64,000 bases of DNA from assembly GCA_035308365.1 (NCBI GenBank), contig DATGGU010000022.1:6944-70943 (forward strand). Reading direction: 5' to 3'. The DNA is from PALSA-505 sp035308365 (GTDB taxonomy: Bacteria; Actinomycetota; Actinomycetes; Streptosporangiales; Streptosporangiaceae). The stretch's first letter is position 1; each line of letters begins with the position of its first letter. A model generated the notes under the pieces. It saw only the letters and a program-made list of their open reading frames with translations, made no database searches and had not been told where the DNA came from. Below, piece by piece: positions 34,093 to 43,054 of the stretch. Position numbers and translations under genes: made by a program.

Positions 34093-34565
34093 GACGTCGC
34101 CCCCGTCCTGGTCTCCTGGGCGGCGCGCCGCACCGCGCGGACGATGTTCTGGTAACCCGTGCAGCGGCACAGGTTGCCTTCCAGTCCCGCCCGGATCTCG
34201 TGGTCGGTCGGGTCCGGGTTTTCCCGCAGCAGGTCGGCGGCTGCCATGATCATCCCGGGCGTGCAGTATCCACACTGCAGTGCGTGCTCCGCACGGAAGG
34301 CGCTCTGCAACGGGTGCCACTCGCCATTGGAGATTCCCTCGATCGTGGTGATCTCGCAGCCGTCGGCCTGGACAGCGAGTACCGAGCAGCTCTTAACCGA
34401 CTTTCCGTCCATATGCACCGTGCAGGCGCCGCAGTTGGTGGTGTCACAGCCGATGGGGGTGCCGGTCTTTCCCACGACATCGCGCAGGTAATGGACAAGA
34501 AGCAATCGAGGCTCGACGTCGTCGGTATAGCTGACGCCGTCAACCTTGACGGTTATGCGGGTCAT
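34089..34565 (-). CDS. coxS: Molybdenum hydroxylase iron-sulfur (small) subunit
   Basis: This 158-residue protein holds two [2Fe-2S] clusters: the plant-ferredoxin type (GCDTTNCGACTVHMDGK, then SC) and the second type (QCGYCTPGM and GNLCRCTGY). It carries electrons from the molybdenum site to FAD. It is the first gene of the coxS-coxL-coxM-coxG unit. A 23-base direct repeat lies upstream in the promoter region. Confidence 0.96.
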   Translation of the reverse strand: MTRITVKVDGVSYTDDVEPRLLLVHYLRDVVGKTGTPIGCDTTNCGACTVHMDGKSVKSCSVLAVQADGCEITTIEGISNGEWHPLQSAFRAEHALQCGYCTPGMIMAAADLLRENPDPTDHEIRAGLEGNLCRCTGYQNIVRAVRRAAQETRTGATS

Positions 34566-34677
34566 GCACAGCCTCCTCGCAGAGAAGTTCCGCCTGCTGC
34601 AAACCTAGAACTTGCCTGTTGATCAGCACCAGCCCTACCGGTGGTAGCAAGGTCATTTGACGATGTCAATTCGAGTC

Positions 34678-34723
34678 GTTTCAATGTGACTACTCAGGTT
34701 GTTTCAGTGTGACTACCAGGAAA
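34678..34723. promoter_or_regulatory. Two tandem 23-base direct repeats upstream of coxS (possible operator)
   Basis: GTTTCAATGTGACTACTCAG and GTTTCAGTGTGACTACCAGG start at 34678 and 34701, 23 bases apart, about two helical turns. They lie in the 249-base divergent gap between coxS and the FtsX-type permease gene, so a dimeric regulator could control either side. The rest of the gap shows nothing recognisable. Confidence 0.5.
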
Positions 34724-34814
34724 TGCATTCGGGCGTTAACGCACATTACGGTCGGGCAACGATTGCCAGGATGTCTGTTGCGGGAACCGCTCATCAACAC
34801 CATCGTGGGGAGCG

Positions 34815-37800
34815 ATGCGAGGCAGGGGAGTACCAGTCGTCGTGCGCCGGATGGGCGCCTCCTGGCTCGTTCTGGGTGCGGTCCTGCTCAACACGGCGGT
34901 CGCCGCCGCGCTGGCCGCAGCGCTCGCCTCGTTCGCCGGGCAGGCGCTCACCCAGGCCGCCCGGCGCCAGATCGAGACCGCCCCGGCGACGTCCATCTCC
35001 ATCAACGGCGCGGTCACGCTGGCCCAGGCCCGTTCCGACACGACCGCCATCCGGGCCGCGCTGCGGGCCGCGTTCGGCACCGTCCCGGTCACGCTGGACG
35101 GCTCGCTGTGGTCGGACTCCCTCGCCCTGCCGGCCGGCCTGGCACCCAGGATCGCCAGCCAGATCGCGCTCACCCAGGCCGCCGCCCCGGACCGGATCAG
35201 GCAGATGACCACCCTGGTCAGCGGAACCTGGCCGACCACCCCGGCCGCGACCAGGACGCCGCTGCAGGGCGCGCTCCCAGCCACCGCCGCCGCGCTGCTG
35301 CACCTGCAGGCCGGACGCCTGCTCGAGCTGCGCGACCGCAGTACGGGAGCAACGGCACGGATCCGGGTGACCGGCATCTTCCGCCCGCGCAGGGGCGCGT
35401 CCAGCTACCGGGGCCTGAACCTCATCGGCCCGTCCGGCGTCAGTGCCGGGGGCGGGTTCGCCACCTACGGCCCGCTCATCGTGGCGCCGCAGGCCTTCAC
35501 CGGCCGGCAGCTCACCACCGGCGGCGCGTCCTGGGTCGCCGGGCCGGCCCTGGGACGGATCGGCGGCGGCTTCACCGAGCTGGCCGGCCGGATCAGGGCG
35601 ATGGCGGCGAACCTGACCCAGTCCGGCCGGTTCGGCGGGCTGCAGGTCACGACCGGCCTGCCCGGCCTGCTCGACGGCCTCGGCGCCAACGTGGTCGTGG
35701 CCAGGTCGCTGCTGGTCATCGGCGGGTTGCTGCTGCTGGTCCTGGTCGCGGGTGCGCTCACGCTGGCCTCGCGGGTCCTTGCCGCCCGGCGCGAGCCGGA
35801 GTCGGCCCTGCTCAGCGCCCGCGGCGGCTCGCGCGGCCAGCTCGTCGCGCTGAACGCCGCCGAATCCCTCCTGCTGGCCGCCGTCGCCGTGGTGGCCGGC
35901 GCGCTGCTCGGCGGCAGGCTCGCCGCGCTGCTGGCCAGCACCGGCCCGCTGCGCGCCGATGGACTCCGGATAAACCCGGACACCGCGGCCGCCTGGTGGG
36001 CCGCGACGGCGACCGCGCTGGTCTGCGTGGCCATCACCCTCGGCCCGGCGCTGCGCCCGCTCTCCCCGGAGGTGGCCAGGGCGCGCCGCGGCAGGCCCGC
36101 CGTGGTCGCCGCGCTGGCCCGGGCCGGCGGCGACTGCGCGCTCGTGGTGCTCGCCGTGCTCACCGGCTGGCAGCTCCGCCGCTATTCGGTGCTGGCGAGC
36201 TCGGGCGGACTGGGCGTCGACCCGGTGCTCGCCGTGGCGCCGGCGCTCGCGGTCGCCGCGGGCACCGTGGTCCTGCTGCGCCTGCTGCCGCCGCTGGCCA
36301 AGGCCGGTGACCGGATGGCCGGGAACGGGCGGCGGCTGTTCGGCACGCTCGCGGTCTGGGAGATCAGCCGCAACCCGGTGCGCAAGACCAGCGTGGCGCT
36401 GCTCGTCGTGCTCGGCGTGGCGACCGGCACGCTCGCGCTGGCCCAGCACGAGAGCTGGCAGCGCTCGGCGAGCGACCAGGCAGCCTTCGCCACCGGCGCC
36501 GACGTGCGGGTGAACCTGCCATCACCGCTGCCGCTGAGCCGGGCCGGCGCCATCGCCCACACCAGCGGCGTCACCAGCGCCGAGCCGGTCAGCGTCGCGG
36601 CGCTGCCGGCCACCGGCTCGTCGCTGATCGTCCTGGACTCCCGGCGGGCCGCCGCCACCGTGCTGCTCCGGCCGGACCTGTCCAAGCTGCCGCCGGCCAC
36701 CCTCTGGCGCCAGCTCAGCCCGGCCGCGCAACCGGGGATCGCCCTGCCCGGCAGCCCGGCCCGGCTGCGGATCTCGGCCAGCCTCGGGCCGGCCAGCTCC
36801 CACATCGCGCCGGCCACGGTCAGCCTGTCCATCCAGGACGGCTCGGGTGTGGTCTACCAGGTCCCGGCGGGCACCCTCGCCGCCGACGGCCACGGTCACG
36901 ACCTGGTCGCCACCCTCGCGCCCGGCGGGCAGGCCAGCTACCCGCTGCGGCTGCTGGCGATCTCGGTGGGCTACCAGGTCCCGCTGACCAACCCGCACGG
37001 CGACGCCACGTTCACGGTGACCAGCGCCGCCGGCTCGCCGGCCCGGGCGGGCGGGTTCGCCGCCCCGTTCGCCACCGGCACCGCGCTGCGCGGCTGGCGA
37101 ACAGCGGTCTCGGCCGTTCTGCCGCCCAATCTCTACCCGTCCGGCGCATCGCCGTCCAGCGGCGCCTGGGCCGCCGGGCCGGCCGGCGCGCAGCGGCTGA
37201 CGTTCGGCCCCGGCTACGGCGAGGTCACCCTGCCCGGCGCCAAGGTGCCCGAGCCGGTCCAGGCGACCGTGCTGCTCACCGCGGCCGGCCGCACGACCCC
37301 GGTGATCCCGGCCATCGCGACCCAGAGCTACCTGGACGTCAGCCAGGCCACCGTGGGCGGGGTCGTGCGGATCCCGGTGAACGGTGTCACGATCCCGATG
37401 CGGATCGTCGCGTCCGTGGCCGGCTTCCCCACGGCGGGACCCGGCGGCGCGCTGATCGCCGACCAGGCCACGGTGCAGGGCATCCTGGCCGCCCAGGCGG
37501 CGCCGCCGCTCGGCGTGCCGCAGTGGTGGCTGGCGACGCCGGCACCGGGCGTGTCACCCGGGCTGCCTGCCGGGGCAACGGTCACGAGCCGCGCCCGGCT
37601 GGCCGCCGCTCTGCTGGCCGACCCGCTGTCGGTCGTGCCGCAGCAGGCCCTGCTCGCGCTCGCGTTCGCGGCCGCACTGCTCGCGGCGGCCGGGTTCGCG
37701 GTCAGCGTGATCGCCGATGCCGCGGCCGGCAGCGCCCGGGCCGCGCTGCTTTCCGCGCTCGGCATGTCGGCGGCGCAGCAGGCCCGGCTGAACTGCGCCA

Positions 37801-38057
37801 GGGAGCTCATGCTCAGCGTTCCCGCAGCCGCCGTCGGGCTGCTGCTCGGCGGCCTGGTCGCGCGGCTGCTCATCCCCGCCGTCACGCTGACCACCAGCGC
37901 CACGAGGCCGTTCCCGCCGGTGATCGTCGAGTTCGGCTGGGCCAGGGCGGCGGTCATCGCGGCCGTCGTGGCCGCCGTTCCAGCGATGGTCGCGGCCGTC
38001 TCGGCGGCCCGCAGGCCGGATCCGGCGGCCAGGCTGCGGGCGGTGGAGGAAGCATGA
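34815..38057 (+). CDS. Large FtsX-type ABC permease (MacB/LolC-like)
   Basis: The protein has 1080 residues: one N-terminal membrane helix (WLVLGAVLLNTAVAAALAAALA), a large outside domain, then three helices near residues 295-430 in an FtsX arrangement, a second outside domain, and three terminal helices (LLALAFAAALLAAAGFAVSV, LMLSVPAAAVGLLLGGLVARLL, AAVIAAVVAAVPAMVAAV). Such permeases act in lipid or protein export or efflux and need a partner ATPase, which is not encoded here. It overlaps the next permease gene by 4 bases, so the two should form a heterodimer. No strong ribosome site is seen; ATG 34815 is the first start before the helix. Confidence 0.85.
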   Translation: MRGRGVPVVVRRMGASWLVLGAVLLNTAVAAALAAALASFAGQALTQAARRQIETAPATSISINGAVTLAQARSDTTAIRAALRAAFGTVPVTLDGSLWSDSLALPAGLAPRIASQIALTQAAAPDRIRQMTTLVSGTWPTTPAATRTPLQGALPATAAALLHLQAGRLLELRDRSTGATARIRVTGIFRPRRGASSYRGLNLIGPSGVSAGGGFATYGPLIVAPQAFTGRQLTTGGASWVAGPALGRIGGGFTELAGRIRAMAANLTQSGRFGGLQVTTGLPGLLDGLGANVVVARSLLVIGGLLLLVLVAGALTLASRVLAARREPESALLSARGGSRGQLVALNAAESLLLAAVAVVAGALLGGRLAALLASTGPLRADGLRINPDTAAAWWAATATALVCVAITLGPALRPLSPEVARARRGRPAVVAALARAGGDCALVVLAVLTGWQLRRYSVLASSGGLGVDPVLAVAPALAVAAGTVVLLRLLPPLAKAGDRMAGNGRRLFGTLAVWEISRNPVRKTSVALLVVLGVATGTLALAQHESWQRSASDQAAFATGADVRVNLPSPLPLSRAGAIAHTSGVTSAEPVSVAALPATGSSLIVLDSRRAAATVLLRPDLSKLPPATLWRQLSPAAQPGIALPGSPARLRISASLGPASSHIAPATVSLSIQDGSGVVYQVPAGTLAADGHGHDLVATLAPGGQASYPLRLLAISVGYQVPLTNPHGDATFTVTSAAGSPARAGGFAAPFATGTALRGWRTAVSAVLPPNLYPSGASPSSGAWAAGPAGAQRLTFGPGYGEVTLPGAKVPEPVQATVLLTAAGRTTPVIPAIATQSYLDVSQATVGGVVRIPVNGVTIPMRIVASVAGFPTAGPGGALIADQATVQGILAAQAAPPLGVPQWWLATPAPGVSPGLPAGATVTSRARLAAALLADPLSVVPQQALLALAFAAALLAAAGFAVSVIADAAAGSARAALLSALGMSAAQQARLNCARELMLSVPAAAVGLLLGGLVARLLIPAVTLTTSATRPFPPVIVEFGWARAAVIAAVVAAVPAMVAAVSAARRPDPAARLRAVEEA

Positions 38058-40750
38058 GGCGCAGGCTGGCGTCCTGGCTGAGCGCCGCGGCCGGCACCGG
38101 GATTCCGGCCGCCGTCACGCTCGGCCTGCTGGCCGGGGTGACCATGTTCGCCGCGGTGGCCGGGCCCCGGCAGAGCCTGGGCGTTCGCACCCGCGCCCTG
38201 CAGCGGATGTTCGCCACCGCCACGGCGGCGCAGCGGTCGGTGCAGGCGACCGCGGACTGGCAGACGGTGGAGAACGCGAACGGCGGCCCGCTCGCGCTCG
38301 GCCAGGTGACCACGGCAACCGGCCAGATCGCTCAGCAGCTCGCCGCCGCCCATCTGCCGATGGCCCCCGCCGCGGCGGACTGGACCGCCCTCACCACGGC
38401 GTACAACCCGCTGCTCAACCCGCCGGCGAGCGCGATATCGCAGCCGGGTGCGGTGCCCCAGATTGAGCTGACCTTCCGCGACTCACTGACCCGCAACTCC
38501 CGCCTGGTCGCCGGGCACTACCCGGGCCAGGCCGGGCGGGGGCTCCAGGTCGCGGTGACCCAGGCCACCGCGGCCAGGTTCGGCCTGCACCCGGGCAGCC
38601 GGCTGACCCTGAGCCTGCCGGGCGGGACGACCGTCCTGCTGGTCACCGGTATCATCCGTCCGTCCGGCCCGCGGTCGACGTTCTGGACCCTGGATCCCGA
38701 CGCGGCCGCGCCGACGATCGACAGCCGCGGCCGCGGCTCCGACAGCCTCACCTACTGGGCCGGTGCGGCCTTCGCCGGCCCCGCCGGGTTCGCCCGGCTG
38801 CAGACGATCTTCGGCTCGCAGGACCTTCAGTTGCTCTGGGACTACCCGCTCAATCTGGCCGGCCTGACCGCCGATCAGGTGCAGCCGCTGGAGGACGATC
38901 TGCTCCGCGCGGCCGCGCAGGCCGGCTCGCTGATCGCCCTGTTCAGCCCGGCGGTGAACTCCGGCCTGATCGGCAGCCTGGCCGCGTTCGCCAGCACCCA
39001 GGCCGCCATCGAGCCGGTGCTGTCGCTGCTGTTCATCGGCCTGACCGTGATCGGCGCGGTGGTGGTGTGGCTGGCCGCCTGGATGCTCGCCGAACGCCGC
39101 GGCGCCGAATACGACCTGATGCGTGCGCGTGGCGCGTCGCTGCGCCAGCTCGCCGCTGTGGCGCTGCGCGGCGCTGCCCTGGTGATCCTGCCGGCCGCCG
39201 CGGCCGGTGCCGCGGCCGCGGTCGCGGTGACCCCGGGCGGTGGCGACCCGCTGGCCTGGTGGCTGGGCGCGGTGGCGCTGCTCGCCGCACTGGCCGGCCC
39301 GGCCTGGATCGCCGCCCGCCGGCACCGCACCGTCGACCTGGCCCCCGACCGCGTGCTCGAGCGGGCGGCCTCCCGGCGGACCGCGCTGCGCCGCTGGGTG
39401 GCCGAGGCGACCCTGGTGGCCGCGTGCGTGGCCGGCCTGATCGTGCTGCGCCAGCAGGGCCTGCCGGAGGTGGGCGGCGTCGACGTCTACACCGGCGCGG
39501 CGCCGGTGCTGGCCGCCGTGCCCGCGGCGCTGATCATCCTGCGGCTGTCCCCGCCGGTGCTGCGCGGCCTGCTGCGGCTGGCCACGCCGCGGGCCGGGGC
39601 GGCCGGGTTCGTCGGGCTGGCCACCGCCGCCCGGGCCGCGATCAGCGCCACGCTGCCGGCGTTCGCCCTGGTGCTCGCGCTGGCCATGGCCGCGTTCGGC
39701 GGGATGGTCGGCACCGCCGTGCACCGGGGTGAGGTCGCCGCGTCCTGGCGGACGGCCGGCGCCGACGCCGTGGTCAGCGCCCCGCAGGGGACCATCGGCA
39801 TCACCCCCACGGCCGCGCGGGCCATCGCCGCGGTGCCCGGCGTGCAGCGCACCGCCGAGGCCTACGTCACCGGCACGACGGTGAACAGCGGTTCCCCGGT
39901 GCAGGCCGCCGCCGTGGACCCGGCCCGCTACGCCGCGCTGGTCGCGGCCACACCGTGGCCCGCCCTGCCCCGCGGCCTGCCCGAGCGCGCCACCCCGCCC
40001 GGCCGGCCGGTCCCGGCCATCGCCTCACCGTCGGCCGCCGCCCAGCTCGGGTCCGGCCCCGTCCAGATCCCCATCGGCAACGGCCAGCTCATGATCAAGG
40101 TGGTGGCGCGCCTGTCCAGCACCCCGGCGCTGCCCGGGGTGAGCGCGTTCGTGCTGCTGCCGCTGTGGGCGGTGCAGCGGACCCCGTTCCCGCCGCCGCC
40201 CACGCTCATGCTGGTCACCGGGCAGAACCTGGACGAGGCTGCGCTGAGCGCGGCGGTGCGCCGGACCACGCCGGGCGCCTCGGTCAGCTACCGCTCGGCC
40301 GTGCTGGCCGGCCTGTCCGGCGCGCCGCTGCAGCACGCCGCCGGGGAGTTCTTCACCGAGGGCGTGGCCGTGGCCGCCGTGCTGGCCGCGGTGACCCTGC
40401 TGCTCGGGCTCGGGATGGGCGCCAGGGCCCGCGCCCGTGCGCTCGCCCGGCTGCGGGTGCTCGGCCTCGGCCGCGGCCAGAGCCGGGTGATGCTGGCCGC
40501 GCAGCTACTGCCGCAGGTGATCGGCGCGGTGGCCGGCGGGCTCCTGTGCGCGGTCCTGCTCGCCCCGCTCATCGGGCCCGACCTGGATCTGTCGGTGTTC
40601 ACCGGCTCGTCGGTGAGCGTGCCGGTCCGCCCTGACTACCTGTCGCTGGCCCTGCCCGCGGCCGGCCTGCTGGTGCTCGCCCTGGCCGCGCTGGCGATCC
40701 AGTCCGCCCTGACCAGCCGGGCCAGCGCCGCGCTCAGAACCGACATCTGA
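38054..40750 (+). CDS. Second FtsX-type ABC permease
   Basis: This 898-residue protein has the same plan as its upstream partner: an N-terminal helix (GIPAAVTLGLLAGVTMFAAVAG), an outside domain, a first set of three or four helices (residues 315-480), a second outside domain, and a terminal set (VAAVLAAVTLLLGLGMG, LLPQVIGAVAGGLLCAVLLAP, LALPAAGLLVLALAALAIQ). ATG 38054 overlaps the upstream stop (ATGA) with GGAGGA before it. Tandem repeats follow the stop codon. The substrate is unknown. Confidence 0.85.
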   Translation: MRRRLASWLSAAAGTGIPAAVTLGLLAGVTMFAAVAGPRQSLGVRTRALQRMFATATAAQRSVQATADWQTVENANGGPLALGQVTTATGQIAQQLAAAHLPMAPAAADWTALTTAYNPLLNPPASAISQPGAVPQIELTFRDSLTRNSRLVAGHYPGQAGRGLQVAVTQATAARFGLHPGSRLTLSLPGGTTVLLVTGIIRPSGPRSTFWTLDPDAAAPTIDSRGRGSDSLTYWAGAAFAGPAGFARLQTIFGSQDLQLLWDYPLNLAGLTADQVQPLEDDLLRAAAQAGSLIALFSPAVNSGLIGSLAAFASTQAAIEPVLSLLFIGLTVIGAVVVWLAAWMLAERRGAEYDLMRARGASLRQLAAVALRGAALVILPAAAAGAAAAVAVTPGGGDPLAWWLGAVALLAALAGPAWIAARRHRTVDLAPDRVLERAASRRTALRRWVAEATLVAACVAGLIVLRQQGLPEVGGVDVYTGAAPVLAAVPAALIILRLSPPVLRGLLRLATPRAGAAGFVGLATAARAAISATLPAFALVLALAMAAFGGMVGTAVHRGEVAASWRTAGADAVVSAPQGTIGITPTAARAIAAVPGVQRTAEAYVTGTTVNSGSPVQAAAVDPARYAALVAATPWPALPRGLPERATPPGRPVPAIASPSAAAQLGSGPVQIPIGNGQLMIKVVARLSSTPALPGVSAFVLLPLWAVQRTPFPPPPTLMLVTGQNLDEAALSAAVRRTTPGASVSYRSAVLAGLSGAPLQHAAGEFFTEGVAVAAVLAAVTLLLGLGMGARARARALARLRVLGLGRGQSRVMLAAQLLPQVIGAVAGGLLCAVLLAPLIGPDLDLSVFTGSSVSVPVRPDYLSLALPAAGLLVLALAALAIQSALTSRASAALRTDI

Positions 40751-40757
40751 GACCGCC

Positions 40758-40905
40758 GGCCGGAGCGCACCGTACAAAAGCGCGATACCGACGTCTGGAG
40801 CCGCTGGTCCGCCGTTGGCCGGGGCGCATCATACAAAAGCGCGATGCCGGAGTCTGGGCCGCTGGTCTACTGTTGGCCGGCCCCCATCGTAAGAGGGCGC
40901 AATCC
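40758..40905 (+). repeat. Tandem repeat, about 58 bases, two full copies and a partial third
   Basis: Units start with GGCCGG at 40758, 40817 and 40875. Each full copy contains TACAAAAGCGCGAT and GTCTGG followed by GCCGCTGGTC; the third keeps only the first half in degraded form (CCCCATCGTAAGAGGGCGCA). They lie 7 bases past the permease stop, in the convergent 182-base gap before the PIG-L deacetylase gene. Confidence 0.8.
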
Positions 40906-40932
40906 TTTTATATTTGACGGTGCTGGCCGGAC

Positions 40933-41658
40933 TCAGCCCGTATCCATGACCTGGAACGTCTCGGCCAGTCTCCCCTCGGGCCAGCCGGCTTGCGCGGCGT
41001 TGCGGGCCAGCCAGCCGCGCAGGAATTCCTCCAGGTTGTCCATCTGGCCGGTCTGGCTCTTGTGCGCGCGCAGCGCGGCGACCTTGCGGTCGAACGTGCC
41101 GGTGATGTCCACGTAGTGGTTGGGGGTGAAGCTGGACATCCAGACCTCGCGGACCGTCCAGGGCTCGAGGCCCTCGTCCAGGCGCAGTTCGGGGAAGGCG
41201 AACGGGTTGCGGGCGTCCGGGTAGACGGCGTCGAGCGCGGCGGAGCCGACCGCCCGGTGGTCGGGATGACTGGGGGGCATCCGGACGTAGTTCCGCTCGG
41301 GCGTCGGGCAGACCACCCGGTCGGGGCGAACCTGCCTGATCACCCTGGCCAGATCCTTGCGCAGCCCGAGGGTGGCCTCCACCTGGCCGTCAGGGTAGCC
41401 GAGGAAGCGCAGGTCGCAGACGCCGACGCAGGCCGCGGCCGCGGTCTGCTCGGCCTGGCGCATCGGAGCGATCTGCTCGCGTGGCACGGACTCGTCGTAG
41501 CCACCGGCGTCGCCGTTGGTGACGATGCAGTAGCTGACCTTGATGCCGTTATCGGTCCACCGGGCGACCGTGCCGGCGGCACCGAAGTCCACGTCGTCGG
41601 GATGGGCGTTGATGACCAGGATCTGCTTGACCTCAGAGTCTTCCAGCACGCTCAGCAT
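40933..41658 (-). CDS. PIG-L family deacetylase
   Basis: This 241-residue zinc-dependent deacetylase is of the LmbE/MshB type. The zinc and catalytic motif AHPDDVDFGAAG is at residues 17-28, and PSHPDHRAVG carries the second histidine pair. Members remove acetyl groups from GlcNAc conjugates, as in mycothiol synthesis or glycan editing. The ATG at 41658 is poorly supported by a ribosome site. It is separate from the Pst-like operon upstream, although on the same strand. Confidence 0.88.
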   Translation of the reverse strand: MLSVLEDSEVKQILVINAHPDDVDFGAAGTVARWTDNGIKVSYCIVTNGDAGGYDESVPREQIAPMRQAEQTAAAACVGVCDLRFLGYPDGQVEATLGLRKDLARVIRQVRPDRVVCPTPERNYVRMPPSHPDHRAVGSAALDAVYPDARNPFAFPELRLDEGLEPWTVREVWMSSFTPNHYVDITGTFDRKVAALRAHKSQTGQMDNLEEFLRGWLARNAAQAGWPEGRLAETFQVMDTG

Positions 41659-41827
41659 CCTATGAGACGCCGGCACCCGCAGGGCGAAGCCCGGCACCGG
41701 GGGGATCCGGGCGGTCGTCCCCCGGGCTGGCGCAGTCAGCGCGCTCAGAATCCTGCGCAAGGTGCGGTGTGGCGCCGGGACGCACCCGGCGCCGCACCAC
41801 ACTTCCGCGTGGTCAGGTTGTGCTGAG

Positions 41828-41998
41828 TCAGGACAGCGAGCCGCAGTCTGCCGGAGCTGTCCCGGCCGGCAGGGTGACGAAGCCGTAGTTCGTTATGTCC
41901 TGGTGGGCAGTGGCATTCGTGCAAACCCAGCCGGTGGAGCCGGACAGCGGTTGCTCGCAGGCGGGAATGCTGAACTCCGGGTGTGCGTTGGTACTTAA
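41828..41998 (-). pseudogene. 3'-end remnant of a binding-protein paralogue of the pstS-like gene at 50731
   Basis: Fifty-seven codons end in NYGFVTLPAGTAPADCGSLS, nearly the same as the end of the pstS-like protein (NYGFIVLPAGTAAGDCGSLS), and share PEF-IP and STGWVCTN in the same order. An in-frame TGA at 41999-42001 closes the frame upstream, and no start or signal peptide is present. It lies about 155 bases downstream of pstB on the same strand, so the operon once had a further binding-protein gene at this end. The remaining bases of the 495-base gap 41659-42153 show nothing recognisable. Confidence 0.85.
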
Positions 41999-42153
41999 TC
42001 ACGGCCTATGGGCTGAATTCGTCAAAACTAATCAGCGCCGAAGGTACGTGAACGTTTACTGGCGATTCATGAGGTAGCTGTGATCACACTTGGGAAGTGG
42101 TGACCGGCACTGGGCTACGTTGAGTGGATGAAGTAGTGCGGATTGTTGCCCGG

Positions 42154-43020
42154 TCAGCCGAAGCGGCCGTGGACGTAGTCCGCGGTCCGGGGATCGGACG
42201 GGGCGTCGAAGAGCTGTTCGGTGGGTCCCGATTCGACGATCCGCCCCGGCGTCCCCTCGGCGGCCAGGAAGAAGGCGCAGCTACGGGAAACCCGCTGCGC
42301 CTGCTGCATGTTGTGGGTGACGATCACGATCGTCACCTGGTTCTCCAGTTCGCCGATCGTCTCCTCGATGCGCCGGGTGGACGTCGGGTCAAGGGCCGAG
42401 CAGGGCTCGTCCATAAGCAGGATGGCCGGGGAAACCGCGAGCGACCGGGCGATGCACAGCCGCTGCTGCTGCCCACCCGACAGGGCGCCGCCAGGCGAGC
42501 GCAGCCGCTTCTTCACCTCTTCCCACAGCCCTGCCCGGCGCAGGCTGCCCTCCACCACCGCGTCCTTGTCCGGCACCTTGATGCCCGCCAGTTTGAGGCC
42601 GCTGGCCACGTTGTCGTAGATCGACATCGCCGGGAAAGGGTTCGGCTTCTGGAACACCATGCCGATCCGGCGCCGGATGTCCGTGGGGCGCTGGCGCGGG
42701 TCGTAGATGTCCTCGTCGCCCAGCATCACCTGCCCGCCCAGGCTGGCGCCGGGAACCATCTCGTGCATCCGGTTGAGTATCCGCAGGAAGGTGGACTTGC
42801 CGCAGCCGGACGGGCCGATCAGCGCGGTGACCGTGCCCGGCTCCATGGTGAGTGACACCCGCTCGAGCACCTTGTGCGTCCCGAACCAGGCCGAGACGTT
42901 GCGTGCGTCCAGGCCGAGCAGGCTGGGCAGCAGGGCCGGCTCGCCCGGGGTCTGGTAGTCCAGCAACGCGGTCTCAGCCGGCTCCCGCGGCTCCTGGACC
43001 TGCTGCGCTATGTCACTCAT
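42154..43020 (-). CDS. pstB: Pst-type phosphate ABC transporter ATPase
   Basis: This 288-residue ATPase has Walker A GPSGCGKSTF, signature LSGGQQQRLCIARSLA, Walker B ILLMDEPCSALDP and the switch histidine in IVTHNMQQA. The PstB-type NRMHEMVPGASLGGQV and IYDPRQRPTDIRRRIGMVFQ are both present. It should drive import through PstC and PstA. An N-terminal extension of about 35 residues is longer than usual. It is the last intact gene of the seven-gene operon, instead of lying directly after pstA. Confidence 0.94.
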   Translation of the reverse strand: MSDIAQQVQEPREPAETALLDYQTPGEPALLPSLLGLDARNVSAWFGTHKVLERVSLTMEPGTVTALIGPSGCGKSTFLRILNRMHEMVPGASLGGQVMLGDEDIYDPRQRPTDIRRRIGMVFQKPNPFPAMSIYDNVASGLKLAGIKVPDKDAVVEGSLRRAGLWEEVKKRLRSPGGALSGGQQQRLCIARSLAVSPAILLMDEPCSALDPTSTRRIEETIGELENQVTIVIVTHNMQQAQRVSRSCAFFLAAEGTPGRIVESGPTEQLFDAPSDPRTADYVHGRFG

Positions 43021-43054
43021 CCATCCGCTCCAACCGTCGGTGTGTGTCTCGTCG

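Noticed and set aside
41745..42002. Minus-strand open frame starting MIKYQRTPGVQ
   Set aside because: It is out of frame with the binding-protein remnant that clearly occupies this stretch.
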